64,000 nucleotides of DNA from an uncultured Acetatifactor sp. (GTDB lineage: Bacteria > Bacillota > Clostridia > Lachnospirales > Lachnospiraceae). A program made the position numbers and the translations under genes. The notes below the pieces were generated by a model. The model ran no database searches. It saw only the letters and a list, made by a program, of their open reading frames with translations, and was not told the origin of the DNA. Below are positions 51,351 to 59,615 of the stretch, piece after piece. How positions within the stretch are numbered: position 1 is the stretch's first letter; each line of letters opens with the position of its first letter. The stretch covers positions 1 to 64,000 of the forward strand of contig CAJTMX010000019.1 of NCBI GenBank assembly GCA_910577235.1, in the 5' to 3' direction.

Positions 51351-52739
51351 CTAGAAATCAAATTTGTCCGCGAAATAAGCGTCAAGATCCGCAATCGCCA
51401 CCCGCTCCTGCTCCATGGAGTCGCGGAACCGGACGGTGACGCAGTTGTCCGTCTCAGAATCAAAATCATAGGTCACGCAGAATGGCGTACCGATCTCATC
51501 CTGACGGCGGTAGCGCTTACCGATATTGCCTCTGTCGTCATACTCGCAGTTATATCTCTTAGACAGCTGCCCGTAAATCTTCTCCGCCCCTTCCGCCAGT
51601 TTCTTGGACAGAGGCAGCACACCGATCTTGACCGGCGCAAGGGCAGGATGGAAACGCAGTACCGTGCGCATATCCCCCTCGCCCAGGTCCTCCTCGTCGT
51701 AGGCGGAACACAAAAACGCCAGCACCACCCGGTCGGCCCCCAGAGAAGGCTCCACCACATAGGGCACATATTTCTCCTTCTTTTCATCGTCAAAATAGGA
51801 CATATCCTCGCCGGAGGTATTCTGGTGCTGGGTCAGGTCGTAATCGGTCCTGTCGGCGATACCCCACAGCTCGCCCCAGTCGAAGGGGAAACGGAACTCG
51901 ATATCCGTGGTGCCTTTGCTGTAGAAACACAGCTCCTCCGGACTGTGATCCCGGAGCCGTATCTCATCCTCCTTGATCCCCAGAGACAAAAGCCAATCCC
52001 GGCAAAAACCTCTCCAGTACTGGAACCACTCCAGATCCGTTCCCGGCTGGCAGAAAAATTCCAGTTCCATCTGCTCAAACTCGCGGGTGCGGAACGTGAA
52101 GTTGCCCGGGCTGATCTCATTGCGGAAAGCCTTGCCGATCTGGCCTATGCCGAAAGGCAGTTTCTTTCTGGAGGTACGCTGCACGTTCTTAAAGTTCACA
52201 AAGATACCCTGAGCGGTCTCGGGACGCAGATATATGGTATTCTTGGCCTCCTCAGTGACGCCCTGGAAAGTCTTGAACATTAGATTAAACTGACGGATAT
52301 CCGTAAAATTGTGCTTGCCGCAGGCAGGGCAGGGAATCTGATTCTCTCTGACGAACTCCTCCATCTTCTCCTGGCTCCACGCGTCCACGCTGCCCTCCAG
52401 CGCAATATTCTCCTGATGGCAGTAATCCTCGATCAGCTTATCCGCGCGGGAGCGCTCATGGCACTCCTTACACTCCATTAAAGGATCGGAAAAGCCCCCC
52501 AGATGCCCGCTGGCCTCCCAGGTTCTGGGGTTCATCAAGATCGCACAGTCCACGCCCACATTATAGGGATTCTCCTGCACAAACTTCTGCCACCAGGCCT
52601 TTTTCACATTGTTTTTCAGTTCCACTCCCAGATTGCCGTAGTCCCATGTATTGGCCAGGCCGCCATAAATCTCCGAACCGGGATATATGAAACCTCTTGA
52701 CTTTGCCAGCGCGATGATCTTATCCATTGTCTTTTCCAT
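51351..52739 (-). CDS. glyS: Glycine--tRNA ligase (single-chain, alpha2 type)
   Basis: A 462-residue class II synthetase of the homodimeric, eukaryote-like type, distinct from the glyQ/glyS heterotetramer. MEKTMDKIIALAKSRGFIYP and GSEIYGGLANTWDYG form the typical start, with QIGKAFRNEISPGNFTFRTR (class II motif 2) and the C-terminal anticodon domain. No T-box is seen upstream, where only 39 bases separate it from the lipoprotein gene. The zinc-ribbon gene follows closely. Confidence 0.96.
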   Translation of the reverse strand: MEKTMDKIIALAKSRGFIYPGSEIYGGLANTWDYGNLGVELKNNVKKAWWQKFVQENPYNVGVDCAILMNPRTWEASGHLGGFSDPLMECKECHERSRADKLIEDYCHQENIALEGSVDAWSQEKMEEFVRENQIPCPACGKHNFTDIRQFNLMFKTFQGVTEEAKNTIYLRPETAQGIFVNFKNVQRTSRKKLPFGIGQIGKAFRNEISPGNFTFRTREFEQMELEFFCQPGTDLEWFQYWRGFCRDWLLSLGIKEDEIRLRDHSPEELCFYSKGTTDIEFRFPFDWGELWGIADRTDYDLTQHQNTSGEDMSYFDDEKKEKYVPYVVEPSLGADRVVLAFLCSAYDEEDLGEGDMRTVLRFHPALAPVKIGVLPLSKKLAEGAEKIYGQLSKRYNCEYDDRGNIGKRYRRQDEIGTPFCVTYDFDSETDNCVTVRFRDSMEQERVAIADLDAYFADKFDF

Positions 52740-52778
52740 AATACTCTCCTTTTATATATGTTAAACTTCTGTTTCACC

Positions 52779-53405
52779 TTATTTAAACACAACGTATTTT
52801 AGTCCTTCTCCCTCTGTGCCATCCACATATCCGGCCTCCGTCAACCGCACGTTGCCTCCGGTATACAGCACTCTGGACGGGCAGCGTATCTGTAGCGCGT
52901 CCTCGAAGATCAGCACATGTCTGTCGCCCAATTTCTGTAGCTGCTGTGCCGTGACTGCCTCGCCTTTATTGGCGTCCCGCAGCACTCCCTCCAGCTCATA
53001 TCCCGCCTCTATGGCCTCTCCCACCGTACCGTAGAAAAGGCTGCAGGGCTGCCGGTCCACCTGGGCCGCGTAATCCTCGTAGACATGGCTGTTTGCGAAA
53101 CGCAGTGCCACCATGACCTGATCCTGGTTTCCCTCTATGGTGTCCACTTGCTCCACCGCCACGGTCCCACTGCCGGATGCTCCGCTCACATAGTCCTGTA
53201 CCTCCTGCCGGATCATGGCATCCAGCTCGCTTAGCTGATAGTATCCGCTGTCAAAATCTTCCACACGATACTGGATGAAACTCCCGTCCGCCGCCAGCAC
53301 GATCGTGGAAGTACTGATAGGCTCCGGCGCAGGAGCCTCACTACAGCCCGCAAGGGCCAGTATACACGCTCCAATTGCCACCAGCGCTCTCTTCCTACTC
53401 CTCAT
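52779..53405 (-). CDS. Putative lipoprotein
   Basis: A 208-residue secreted lipoprotein with a basic start, a hydrophobic run and a lipobox LALAGC (Cys about residue 21). The following domain, about 30-205, has alternating strands and contains LFYGTVGEAIEAGYELEG and HVLIFEDALQIRCPSRVLY. I do not recognise the family. It is transcribed from a good promoter at 53452 and is followed by glyS after 39 bases, so it may head that transcript. Confidence 0.75.
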   Translation of the reverse strand: MRSRKRALVAIGACILALAGCSEAPAPEPISTSTIVLAADGSFIQYRVEDFDSGYYQLSELDAMIRQEVQDYVSGASGSGTVAVEQVDTIEGNQDQVMVALRFANSHVYEDYAAQVDRQPCSLFYGTVGEAIEAGYELEGVLRDANKGEAVTAQQLQKLGDRHVLIFEDALQIRCPSRVLYTGGNVRLTEAGYVDGTEGEGLKYVVFK

Positions 53406-53451
53406 ATAAGCCCGTGTCCTTTCCTACTAAGCACTCTAAAGCATCTTCCTT

Positions 53452-53480
53452 ATTATATCCGACTTGTCTGTGTTTTTCAA
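53452..53480 (-). promoter_or_regulatory. Promoter of the lipoprotein-glyS run
   Basis: On the minus strand TTGAAA (53475-53480) and TATAAT (53452-53457) are 17 bases apart, about 47 bases upstream of the lipoprotein start. Confidence 0.7.
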
Positions 53481-53558
53481 CAGAGAGTTTTCAGAATTTC
53501 CAGTTTTTTGCTCATTTCAGACGTTTCGATATATTACGGATTGAAATACGGTCAAATC

Positions 53559-53587
53559 TTGACAAACCCACAGGTTAATGATAGGAT
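53559..53587 (+). promoter_or_regulatory. Promoter of the second O-acetylation operon
   Basis: On the plus strand TTGACA (53559-53564) and TAGGAT (53582-53587) are 17 bases apart, about 65 bases upstream of the SGNH hydrolase start. It is back-to-back with the promoter at 53452-53480. Confidence 0.65.
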
Positions 53588-53651
53588 ACCAAATAGACAG
53601 GATCAATGGTTTTTACATATGATTTATAAATACTGACAAGAGGGGAAAAAG

Positions 53652-54491
53652 ATGAAAAAATCCAAAAAACTAAGAAAATTTATGTGTATTGCCGTCACAC
53701 TGATGATATCTTTGGGAGATTTCCCGGGAGGAACCGTGTATGCCGCCCAGGCGCAGCCACTGACAGAGCTTACAGATCAACAGCCGGACGGCACGACAGC
53801 GGAATTGCCCGCAGTACCTGTGCTGACCGATGAAGAGTTGCGGGATTATTATGGCGATTCAGTATTTATCGGCGATTCCATTATGCTGGGATTTCGGAAT
53901 TACAGCGCCAAGCAGGAGACCTATGTCCATGATATCCAGTTTCTGGCGGCGGGTAGTTACGGGGTGAATAACGCTCTCAAGCCGGTGAAAGGCGATAATG
54001 TGCACCCCAAATACAAAGGAAAGAAATATCAGCTGTGGGACGCGATCCCTCTCATCGGCAGCAAGCGCGCTTTTATCATGTTTGGCATGAACGATATCGC
54101 CATACTGGGACTTGAGGGTGCCCGGGATAAATACAAGGAGCTTATCGATAAGATCCTTGAGACTTCACCGGATCTGGAGATCCATATCATCAGCATGACC
54201 TATACGCTGGAGGGTAAGGGCAAAAAGGTCTTAAATAACACAAATATCGCGGAGTACAATACTCTTCTGCAGGAGATGGCGGAGGAAAACGGTTGGGCAT
54301 ATATAGACCTGTGTACCATTACATCCGACGGGGAGGGAAACCTTGCGGAAAATTGCTGCAGCGACGGTTTTGTCCATCTCACCAAGACCGCTTATACTCT
54401 CTGGGAGGCTCAGCTAATTGTATACGCAAATGCCGTAAAGCTGGCTGAAGACATCGAGGCTGCAGGCGAAGAGGTCATCGCGCAGCCGTAG
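53652..54491 (+). CDS. Secreted SGNH/GDSL-type hydrolase
   Basis: A 279-residue secreted esterase-like protein. A signal peptide (about 1-31, cut near YAA) precedes the SGNH domain. The blocks are clear: FIGDSIMLG (nucleophile Ser), GSYG, FGMNDIA (Asn) and SDGFVHLT (Asp and His). As first gene of a cluster with MBOAT and DHHW genes it may remove or place acetyl groups on an envelope polymer. GAGGGGAAAAAG stands before the ATG. The gene after it begins 63 bases downstream. Confidence 0.92.
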   Translation: MKKSKKLRKFMCIAVTLMISLGDFPGGTVYAAQAQPLTELTDQQPDGTTAELPAVPVLTDEELRDYYGDSVFIGDSIMLGFRNYSAKQETYVHDIQFLAAGSYGVNNALKPVKGDNVHPKYKGKKYQLWDAIPLIGSKRAFIMFGMNDIAILGLEGARDKYKELIDKILETSPDLEIHIISMTYTLEGKGKKVLNNTNIAEYNTLLQEMAEENGWAYIDLCTITSDGEGNLAENCCSDGFVHLTKTAYTLWEAQLIVYANAVKLAEDIEAAGEEVIAQP

Positions 54492-54554
54492 TCGGCTCAT
54501 CTTCTACAGTAGCGCACATACAGAAAGAGTTATTTGATAAGAGGTAGAAAATAT

Positions 54555-55115
54555 ATGCGTACATTCAGATCCATAAAAGTCATGGCTGTTTTAACTGCCG
54601 CCACACTTTTCTGCGCGGGATGTTCAGACGGTACCGTGCAAACGGCAAGCAATATGAGCCCGGACACCGTTTCGGACGAAACCGCAGGCACAAACGATAT
54701 CTCGGAATCTTCGGTCAGTGAGGATACGGCCCTATCCATCGATGCGCTCTATCAGCAAATTGAACAGTCCGTATCCTTAGAGTCTCCACAGCTTATGGAT
54801 GAAGACTTTATCTTGAATTATTATGGCATCGACGTTACAACTCTTGAGGAATATGTCTTCTCCATGTCGGAGGATGCGGCTCAGGCTGAGACCATCGTTA
54901 TCATGAAGGTCAAAGACACCGATGATATAGATACATTTACAGACTGTTTACAGACCATTGTGGACGACAAGAAAAGCGAAATGCAGGATTACATCCCCGA
55001 ACAGTTCACCATTGTTGAAAAGAGCAAAGTTCAGACCAAGGATAATTATATTTGGCTCATAATATCTGAAAACGCAGACCGGATTGCGGATGTGATCGAA
55101 AGCGGATTATTCTAG
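54555..55115 (+). CDS. DUF4358-type lipoprotein
   Basis: A 186-residue lipoprotein: basic start, hydrophobic run, lipobox ending FCAGC (Cys about residue 22), a Ser/Thr/Asp-rich linker and a compact C-terminal domain of about 110 residues (from LYQQIEQSVSLESPQ to the end). The pattern matches DUF4358, a family often found beside MBOAT acyltransferase genes in gut Firmicutes. The start at 54555 has AGAGGTAG nine bases upstream; the track start at 54534 is a TTG. It ends 11 bases before the MBOAT. Confidence 0.8.
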   Translation: MRTFRSIKVMAVLTAATLFCAGCSDGTVQTASNMSPDTVSDETAGTNDISESSVSEDTALSIDALYQQIEQSVSLESPQLMDEDFILNYYGIDVTTLEEYVFSMSEDAAQAETIVIMKVKDTDDIDTFTDCLQTIVDDKKSEMQDYIPEQFTIVEKSKVQTKDNYIWLIISENADRIADVIESGLF

Positions 55116-55126
55116 GGAGGTACGCC

Positions 55127-56542
55127 ATGGTATTTAGTTGTATTCCCTTTCTGTTTTTCTTCCTCCCGCTGTGTCTGATCCTGTATTATGTGGTCCCATT
55201 TTCATGGAAAAATGGGACTTTGCTTATTTTCAGCCTGATTTTTTATGCCTGGGGAGAGCCGGTATATATTCTGTTGATGCTCTTCTCCACTCTGCTGGAT
55301 TACTCAAACGGACGGCTTATGGAACGGTTTGGCACCACCAGAGGCAGGAGGATTTTTTTTCTGTGCTGCAGCATCTGCATCAACCTGTCCATACTTGCCT
55401 TTTTCAAATACGCCGGTTTTGCCGTCTCTTCTATAAACGGGATATTTAACACGCAATTCACGCCCCCTCAGATCCGTCTTCCTGTGGGCATCAGCTTTTA
55501 TACATTCCAGACCATGAGCTACATCATCGATCTGTACCGGGGCCGGGTCAAGGCGGAGCACAGCTATGTCTCCTATCTCACCTATGTATCCATGTTTCCC
55601 CAGCTGGTGGCCGGCCCCATCGTGCGTTTTTCCGACATACAGCAGCGGCTTCACAGCCGGGAGATCACTTATGCTGCGTTTGAGCAGGGAATGCTGCGTT
55701 TTATGACGGGACTTTTCAAGAAAGTTCTGATCGCCAACCAGGCAGGCGTTTTATGGGAGGAAATACATGTTCTGGGCGCTGCGGACACCAGCGTAGCTAC
55801 GGCATGGCTGGGTGCGCTCTGTTTTACCCTACAGCTCTATTTTGACTTCAGTGCTTACAGCGATATGGCCATCGGAATGGGAAAAATGCTGGGATTTGAC
55901 TACAGTGAGAATTTCCGTTACCCCCTTACCGCCGTATCCGTCACGGACTTCTGGCGCCGCTGGCACATCTCCCTCTCCACATGGTTTCGGGACTATGTGT
56001 ATATTCCGCTGGGAGGAAACCGGAAGGGGGTCCCCCGACACCTGTTCAACATCGCCGTGGTCTGGTTCCTGACAGGGTTATGGCACGGGGCATCGTGGAA
56101 TTTCATCTTATGGGGAGTGTACTACGGCGTACTGCTCATACTGGAAAAATACATATGGGGAAAGGCGCTTGCAGGATTCCCCCGTTTTATTCAGCACGCC
56201 TACACCTTTCTGATCGTGGTGTTCGGATTTGTGATCTTTGCTATCACCGACCTGGGAGAGCTGGGCAGCTATATCCGCCTGCTCTTCTCCTTTGGGGCAA
56301 ATCCGGCGGCGGATACGCGTTTTCTCTGGTATCTGGGAAACTATGGCCCGGTGCTGGTACTGGCCTGTGTGCTGGCCTGTCCGGTATACCCTTGGATTTG
56401 CCGGAAAGCGGCTGCCCTCAGCCGGGAAAAAAGCCGTGTATTTTCCGCGTTGTCCGCAGCCGCCGCTGTCCTGCTGTTTTTATTGTCCACGGCGTATATG
56501 GTCAGCGATACCTACAATCCGTTTTTGTACTTCCGGTTTTAG
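55127..56542 (+). CDS. MBOAT-family O-acyltransferase (second copy)
   Basis: A 471-residue polytopic enzyme, paralogous to the gene at 10127. Motifs are RLPVGISFYTFQTMSYIID, FPQLVAGPIVRF, DFSAYSDMAIGMGKMLG and the catalytic His in LTGLWHGASWNF. About eleven helices. AGGGAGGTAC precedes the ATG. It lies after the DUF4358 gene and before the DHHW protein, forming a complete O-acetylation set. Substrate unknown. Confidence 0.93.
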   Translation: MVFSCIPFLFFFLPLCLILYYVVPFSWKNGTLLIFSLIFYAWGEPVYILLMLFSTLLDYSNGRLMERFGTTRGRRIFFLCCSICINLSILAFFKYAGFAVSSINGIFNTQFTPPQIRLPVGISFYTFQTMSYIIDLYRGRVKAEHSYVSYLTYVSMFPQLVAGPIVRFSDIQQRLHSREITYAAFEQGMLRFMTGLFKKVLIANQAGVLWEEIHVLGAADTSVATAWLGALCFTLQLYFDFSAYSDMAIGMGKMLGFDYSENFRYPLTAVSVTDFWRRWHISLSTWFRDYVYIPLGGNRKGVPRHLFNIAVVWFLTGLWHGASWNFILWGVYYGVLLILEKYIWGKALAGFPRFIQHAYTFLIVVFGFVIFAITDLGELGSYIRLLFSFGANPAADTRFLWYLGNYGPVLVLACVLACPVYPWICRKAAALSREKSRVFSALSAAAAVLLFLLSTAYMVSDTYNPFLYFRF

Positions 56543-56654
56543 CAGGTCATTGCTGCTGCCGCAGTCCCGTAACTAGGACAGAGAATTTCGCTATTGCCTG
56601 TTTGCAGATATAGATTATGAGGTAAAATATTCAGATAAAAAGGCTGGTCACTCT

Positions 56655-57788
56655 ATGATTACAAATACAAAGATAAGAAAAGTTCTGGTATGCCTGCTCT
56701 GCGTGAGCATTATGTCCCTGTCGGTATATCTTGTTCTCAGCCCCAAAAGAGTGTATTCGGAAAATGAGAACAGGTATCTCGCAAAATTTCCGGCGCCGTC
56801 CCTGGAGACAGTGCTAAACGGAGAATTCATGGATTCGCTCAGCGACTGGCTGGCGGACCACTTTCCCCGCAGGGATTTCTTTGTGGGATTGAAAAGCGGC
56901 GTGGAAATCGCCAGTGGCAGAAAATGTATCAACAATATCTACGTGGGAAAGGACGATTATCTGATAGAGCCCTATAATAAGCCGCAGAACACGGAACGCA
57001 TAACGGACACTCTCACTGGTTTTTATCAGAAGATCGATACTGAACGGATCGATATAAACCTGATGCTGGTTCCCACGGCAGTCACCATATACAGTGACAA
57101 ACTCCCTGCATATGCCCCGTCCTTAGATCAGACGGAAACGGCGTATGCGATCTATGACGCCACGGGAATCCCTGCCATTGACTGTACCCAGCGCCTTTTG
57201 GACGGGGCGTCCCAGGGGCAGCTGTACTACCGCACCGACCACCACTGGACCACATTGGGAGCCTATCAGGGATATCTGGCATACTGCGATACGAAGGGAC
57301 TTACGCCTTTGACGCTCAAATCCCTTACAGCGCAGACTGTCACGGAGGAATTTGCGGGCACTCTGTACTCAAAGATTAACGATTACAGCCACAAGAGGGA
57401 TGAGATCACAGTCTATACCAACCCGGAAGATACGCTCACCGTCACCTATATGGATACTGGCGAAGTGACGGACAGTCTGTACAATTTTGACTATCTGGAA
57501 GAAAAAGATAAATATTCCCTGTTTCTCAACAATATCCATCCTCTGGTGGTGATTGAAAACACATCGGCGGCCTCACAGGATGAACTTATGCTGATCAAGG
57601 ACAGCTATGCCAATTCCATGGTGCCCTTTCTTGCGCACCACTACAGAAAAATATATGTGTTTGACACCCGGTATTACAGGGATGGCTCCTCCTCATTTCT
57701 GGCAGATCATGAGACGGTGACGGACATATTGCTGCTGTATAATCTAAATACTCTGGACGGCGACACGGGCATCCGGGGTATCTACTAG
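56655..57788 (+). CDS. DHHW-family AlgX/SGNH-like protein
   Basis: A 377-residue protein with one N-terminal transmembrane helix and an extracellular domain. YYRTDHHWTTLGAY gives the DHHW signature, and the expected Ser is in LIKDSYANSMVPF. It should act with the MBOAT at 55127 as the outside acetyl acceptor or transferase, as AlgX-type proteins do. The ribosome site (AAGGCTGG) is weak and 112 bases separate it from the MBOAT, so it may also have its own promoter. It ends 33 bases before the convergent recO. Confidence 0.88.
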   Translation: MITNTKIRKVLVCLLCVSIMSLSVYLVLSPKRVYSENENRYLAKFPAPSLETVLNGEFMDSLSDWLADHFPRRDFFVGLKSGVEIASGRKCINNIYVGKDDYLIEPYNKPQNTERITDTLTGFYQKIDTERIDINLMLVPTAVTIYSDKLPAYAPSLDQTETAYAIYDATGIPAIDCTQRLLDGASQGQLYYRTDHHWTTLGAYQGYLAYCDTKGLTPLTLKSLTAQTVTEEFAGTLYSKINDYSHKRDEITVYTNPEDTLTVTYMDTGEVTDSLYNFDYLEEKDKYSLFLNNIHPLVVIENTSAASQDELMLIKDSYANSMVPFLAHHYRKIYVFDTRYYRDGSSSFLADHETVTDILLLYNLNTLDGDTGIRGIY

Positions 57789-57820
57789 TGTGTAGCACCC
57801 TCCCCGGGATTCTCCGCGGG

Positions 57821-58471
57821 TCAACAGAGGCTTTGCAGAATTTCCAGGCTCTTGAATGTATGGCCGATGACCTTATCGCAGTACCAGCGGGCCTCCTCCT
57901 TCAGCTGTTCCAGTACGCCCGGCGTCACTGTAAATGTATAAAGTTTCTCCACGCTGCTGGAGACTATGTATTCCAGGGCATAGACTGTAGACTCCTCCAG
58001 CTCCCGCTCCGCTCTCACACCGGGAAATTCTCCGTTTACGGCAATGCTCTTGATCTCATAAACGCATCTTACCAACTCGTTAGGTATGGAGGTAGCGATC
58101 AGTGCCCGCAGGGACTGATAGAGAAGTTTCAGCATCTGCCGCTCGTCATTATTCTCCCTGGTGTAATAATCCGCGATTTCCGCGAAATACATGCCATAAC
58201 ATGCCCCTATGTAATCCGTTCTCAGGGGTTCAAAATAATTCTGAATCTCAGCGTCCGACACATTGTAAGACGACTTGCCCTCATACAGCTTAAAGGTGCC
58301 GAAAGAAAAGGGATTGGTAGCGCCGCTGAGCCGGCTGCCCGGTTTGCGGGAGCCTTTGACAAACACTGCGATCTTTCCCCTCTCTTTTGTCAGCAAACAG
58401 ATACGCCTATCATACTCACCGATAGGCGTCTGTTTCAATATCATTCCTGTTACCGTTATAAAATCCTGCAT
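57821..58471 (-). CDS. recO: DNA repair protein RecO, short form without zinc finger
   Basis: RecO helps RecA load on single-stranded DNA in the RecFOR pathway. The 216-residue protein has the N-terminal OB fold (TGMILKQTPIGEYDRRICLL, then GKIAVFVKGSRKPGS) and the helical C-terminal part (from ALEYIVSSSVEKLYTFTV to FKSLEILQSL). The zinc-finger insert with four cysteines that many RecO proteins carry is absent: only about nine residues (VRAERELEE) stand in its place. It starts inside the small YqzL-like gene. Confidence 0.93.
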   Translation of the reverse strand: MQDFITVTGMILKQTPIGEYDRRICLLTKERGKIAVFVKGSRKPGSRLSGATNPFSFGTFKLYEGKSSYNVSDAEIQNYFEPLRTDYIGACYGMYFAEIADYYTRENNDERQMLKLLYQSLRALIATSIPNELVRCVYEIKSIAVNGEFPGVRAERELEESTVYALEYIVSSSVEKLYTFTVTPGVLEQLKEEARWYCDKVIGHTFKSLEILQSLC

Positions 58472-58610
58472 CTGGAACCGCTCCCGACTGTCTCTCCATG
58501 GTTTCCCGCGGTGTCATACCGCAGGAATACTGTAGATAGTCCTCCACCTTTCCTGTGCTTACAAATCTCTGCCAGTACCTTGCCCTGCTGTTCTCCGCCG
58601 TCTCCCGCAT
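58416..58610 (-). CDS. YqzL-like small protein
   Basis: A 64-residue protein between era and recO, the position of yqzL in Bacillus. The core ARYWQRFVSTGKVEDYLQYS matches the YqzL pattern of an aromatic residue, TG, and a YL-x-Y end. The ATG at 58610 has TTGGAGGTAGCT in front. Its last 56 bases overlap the start of recO in another frame, so the genes are probably translationally linked. The 3' part beyond residue 35 has no family counterpart I know. Function unknown. Confidence 0.65.
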   Translation of the reverse strand: MRETAENSRARYWQRFVSTGKVEDYLQYSCGMTPRETMERQSGAVPDAGFYNGNRNDIETDAYR

Positions 58611-58706
58611 AGCTACCTCCAAAAAATATCCCGCCCTCTGTACAATATATAGGGTTTGCGTTTTTGGGGTTTCTATGCGTCCGGCAAAGGCTATGGGCCA
58701 TATAAG

Positions 58707-59615
58707 CTACTGGATATCTTTGGGGTTATACCCAAAATTTTTCATCAGAAAGTCACTGTCCCGCCAGTCCTTTTTCACCTTGACCCAGAGTTGCAGATTC
58801 ACCTGCTGCTCCAGCAGATCTTCGATGTCCGGCCTGGCCGTAGAGCCTATCTTCTTTAGCATACTGCCGCCCTTGCCGATGATAATGCCCTTGTGGGACT
58901 CCCGTTCACACACGATGGTGGCCTCGATGTGGCAGATATTTTTTTGAAACCGCATCTGTTCTATGCTGACCGCAATACCGTGGGGAATCTCCTCCTCCAA
59001 AAGACGCAGTGCCTTCTCCCGTATCAGCTCCGCCACGATCTGCCGCATGGGCTGGTCGGTGACGGTATCCTCGTCATAAAACGCAGGCCCATAGGGCAGG
59101 TACTTCATGATGCAGGAGATCAAGGTGTCCGTGTTGTCGCCTTTCAGCGCGGAAACCGGCACAATCTCCTGAAACTCCATCTGCTTCCGATAGGTGTCGA
59201 TATAGGGCAATAGCTCCTCCCTCTTCACGGTATCCACCTTGTTGATGACCAGGATCACCGGCGTGTGGACTTTTTTCAGCTGCTCTATGATATGCTGTTC
59301 CCCCGCCCCTATAAAATTGCTGGGTTCCACCAGCCACAGGATCACGTCCACCTCTGACAGCGTGCGCTCCGCCACATTCACCATGTAGTTGCCCAGCTTA
59401 TTTTTCGCCTTGTGGATACCGGGGGTATCCACAAACACGATCTGCCCCTCATCGGAGGTGTATACCGTCTGTATCCTGTTGCGGGTGGTCTGGGGCTTGT
59501 TGCTGGTAATAGCGATCTTCTGGCCGATCAGACGGTTCATCAGCGTGGATTTTCCCACGTTGGGGCGACCGATCAATGTCACAAAACCTGATTTATATGC
59601 CGGGTTCTCATTCAT
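58707..59615 (-). CDS. era: GTPase Era
   Basis: Era is an essential GTPase that binds 16S rRNA and guides 30S maturation. The 302-residue protein has G1 GRPNVGKST, G2 TTRNRIQTV, G3 FVDTPGI, G4 INKVDTV and a C-terminal KH domain with GIIIGKGGSMLKKIG. It starts eight bases inside the DUF4349 gene's 3' end. Its neighbours (yqzL-like, recO) are the normal Firmicutes arrangement. Confidence 0.97.
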   Translation of the reverse strand: MNENPAYKSGFVTLIGRPNVGKSTLMNRLIGQKIAITSNKPQTTRNRIQTVYTSDEGQIVFVDTPGIHKAKNKLGNYMVNVAERTLSEVDVILWLVEPSNFIGAGEQHIIEQLKKVHTPVILVINKVDTVKREELLPYIDTYRKQMEFQEIVPVSALKGDNTDTLISCIMKYLPYGPAFYDEDTVTDQPMRQIVAELIREKALRLLEEEIPHGIAVSIEQMRFQKNICHIEATIVCERESHKGIIIGKGGSMLKKIGSTARPDIEDLLEQQVNLQLWVKVKKDWRDSDFLMKNFGYNPKDIQ

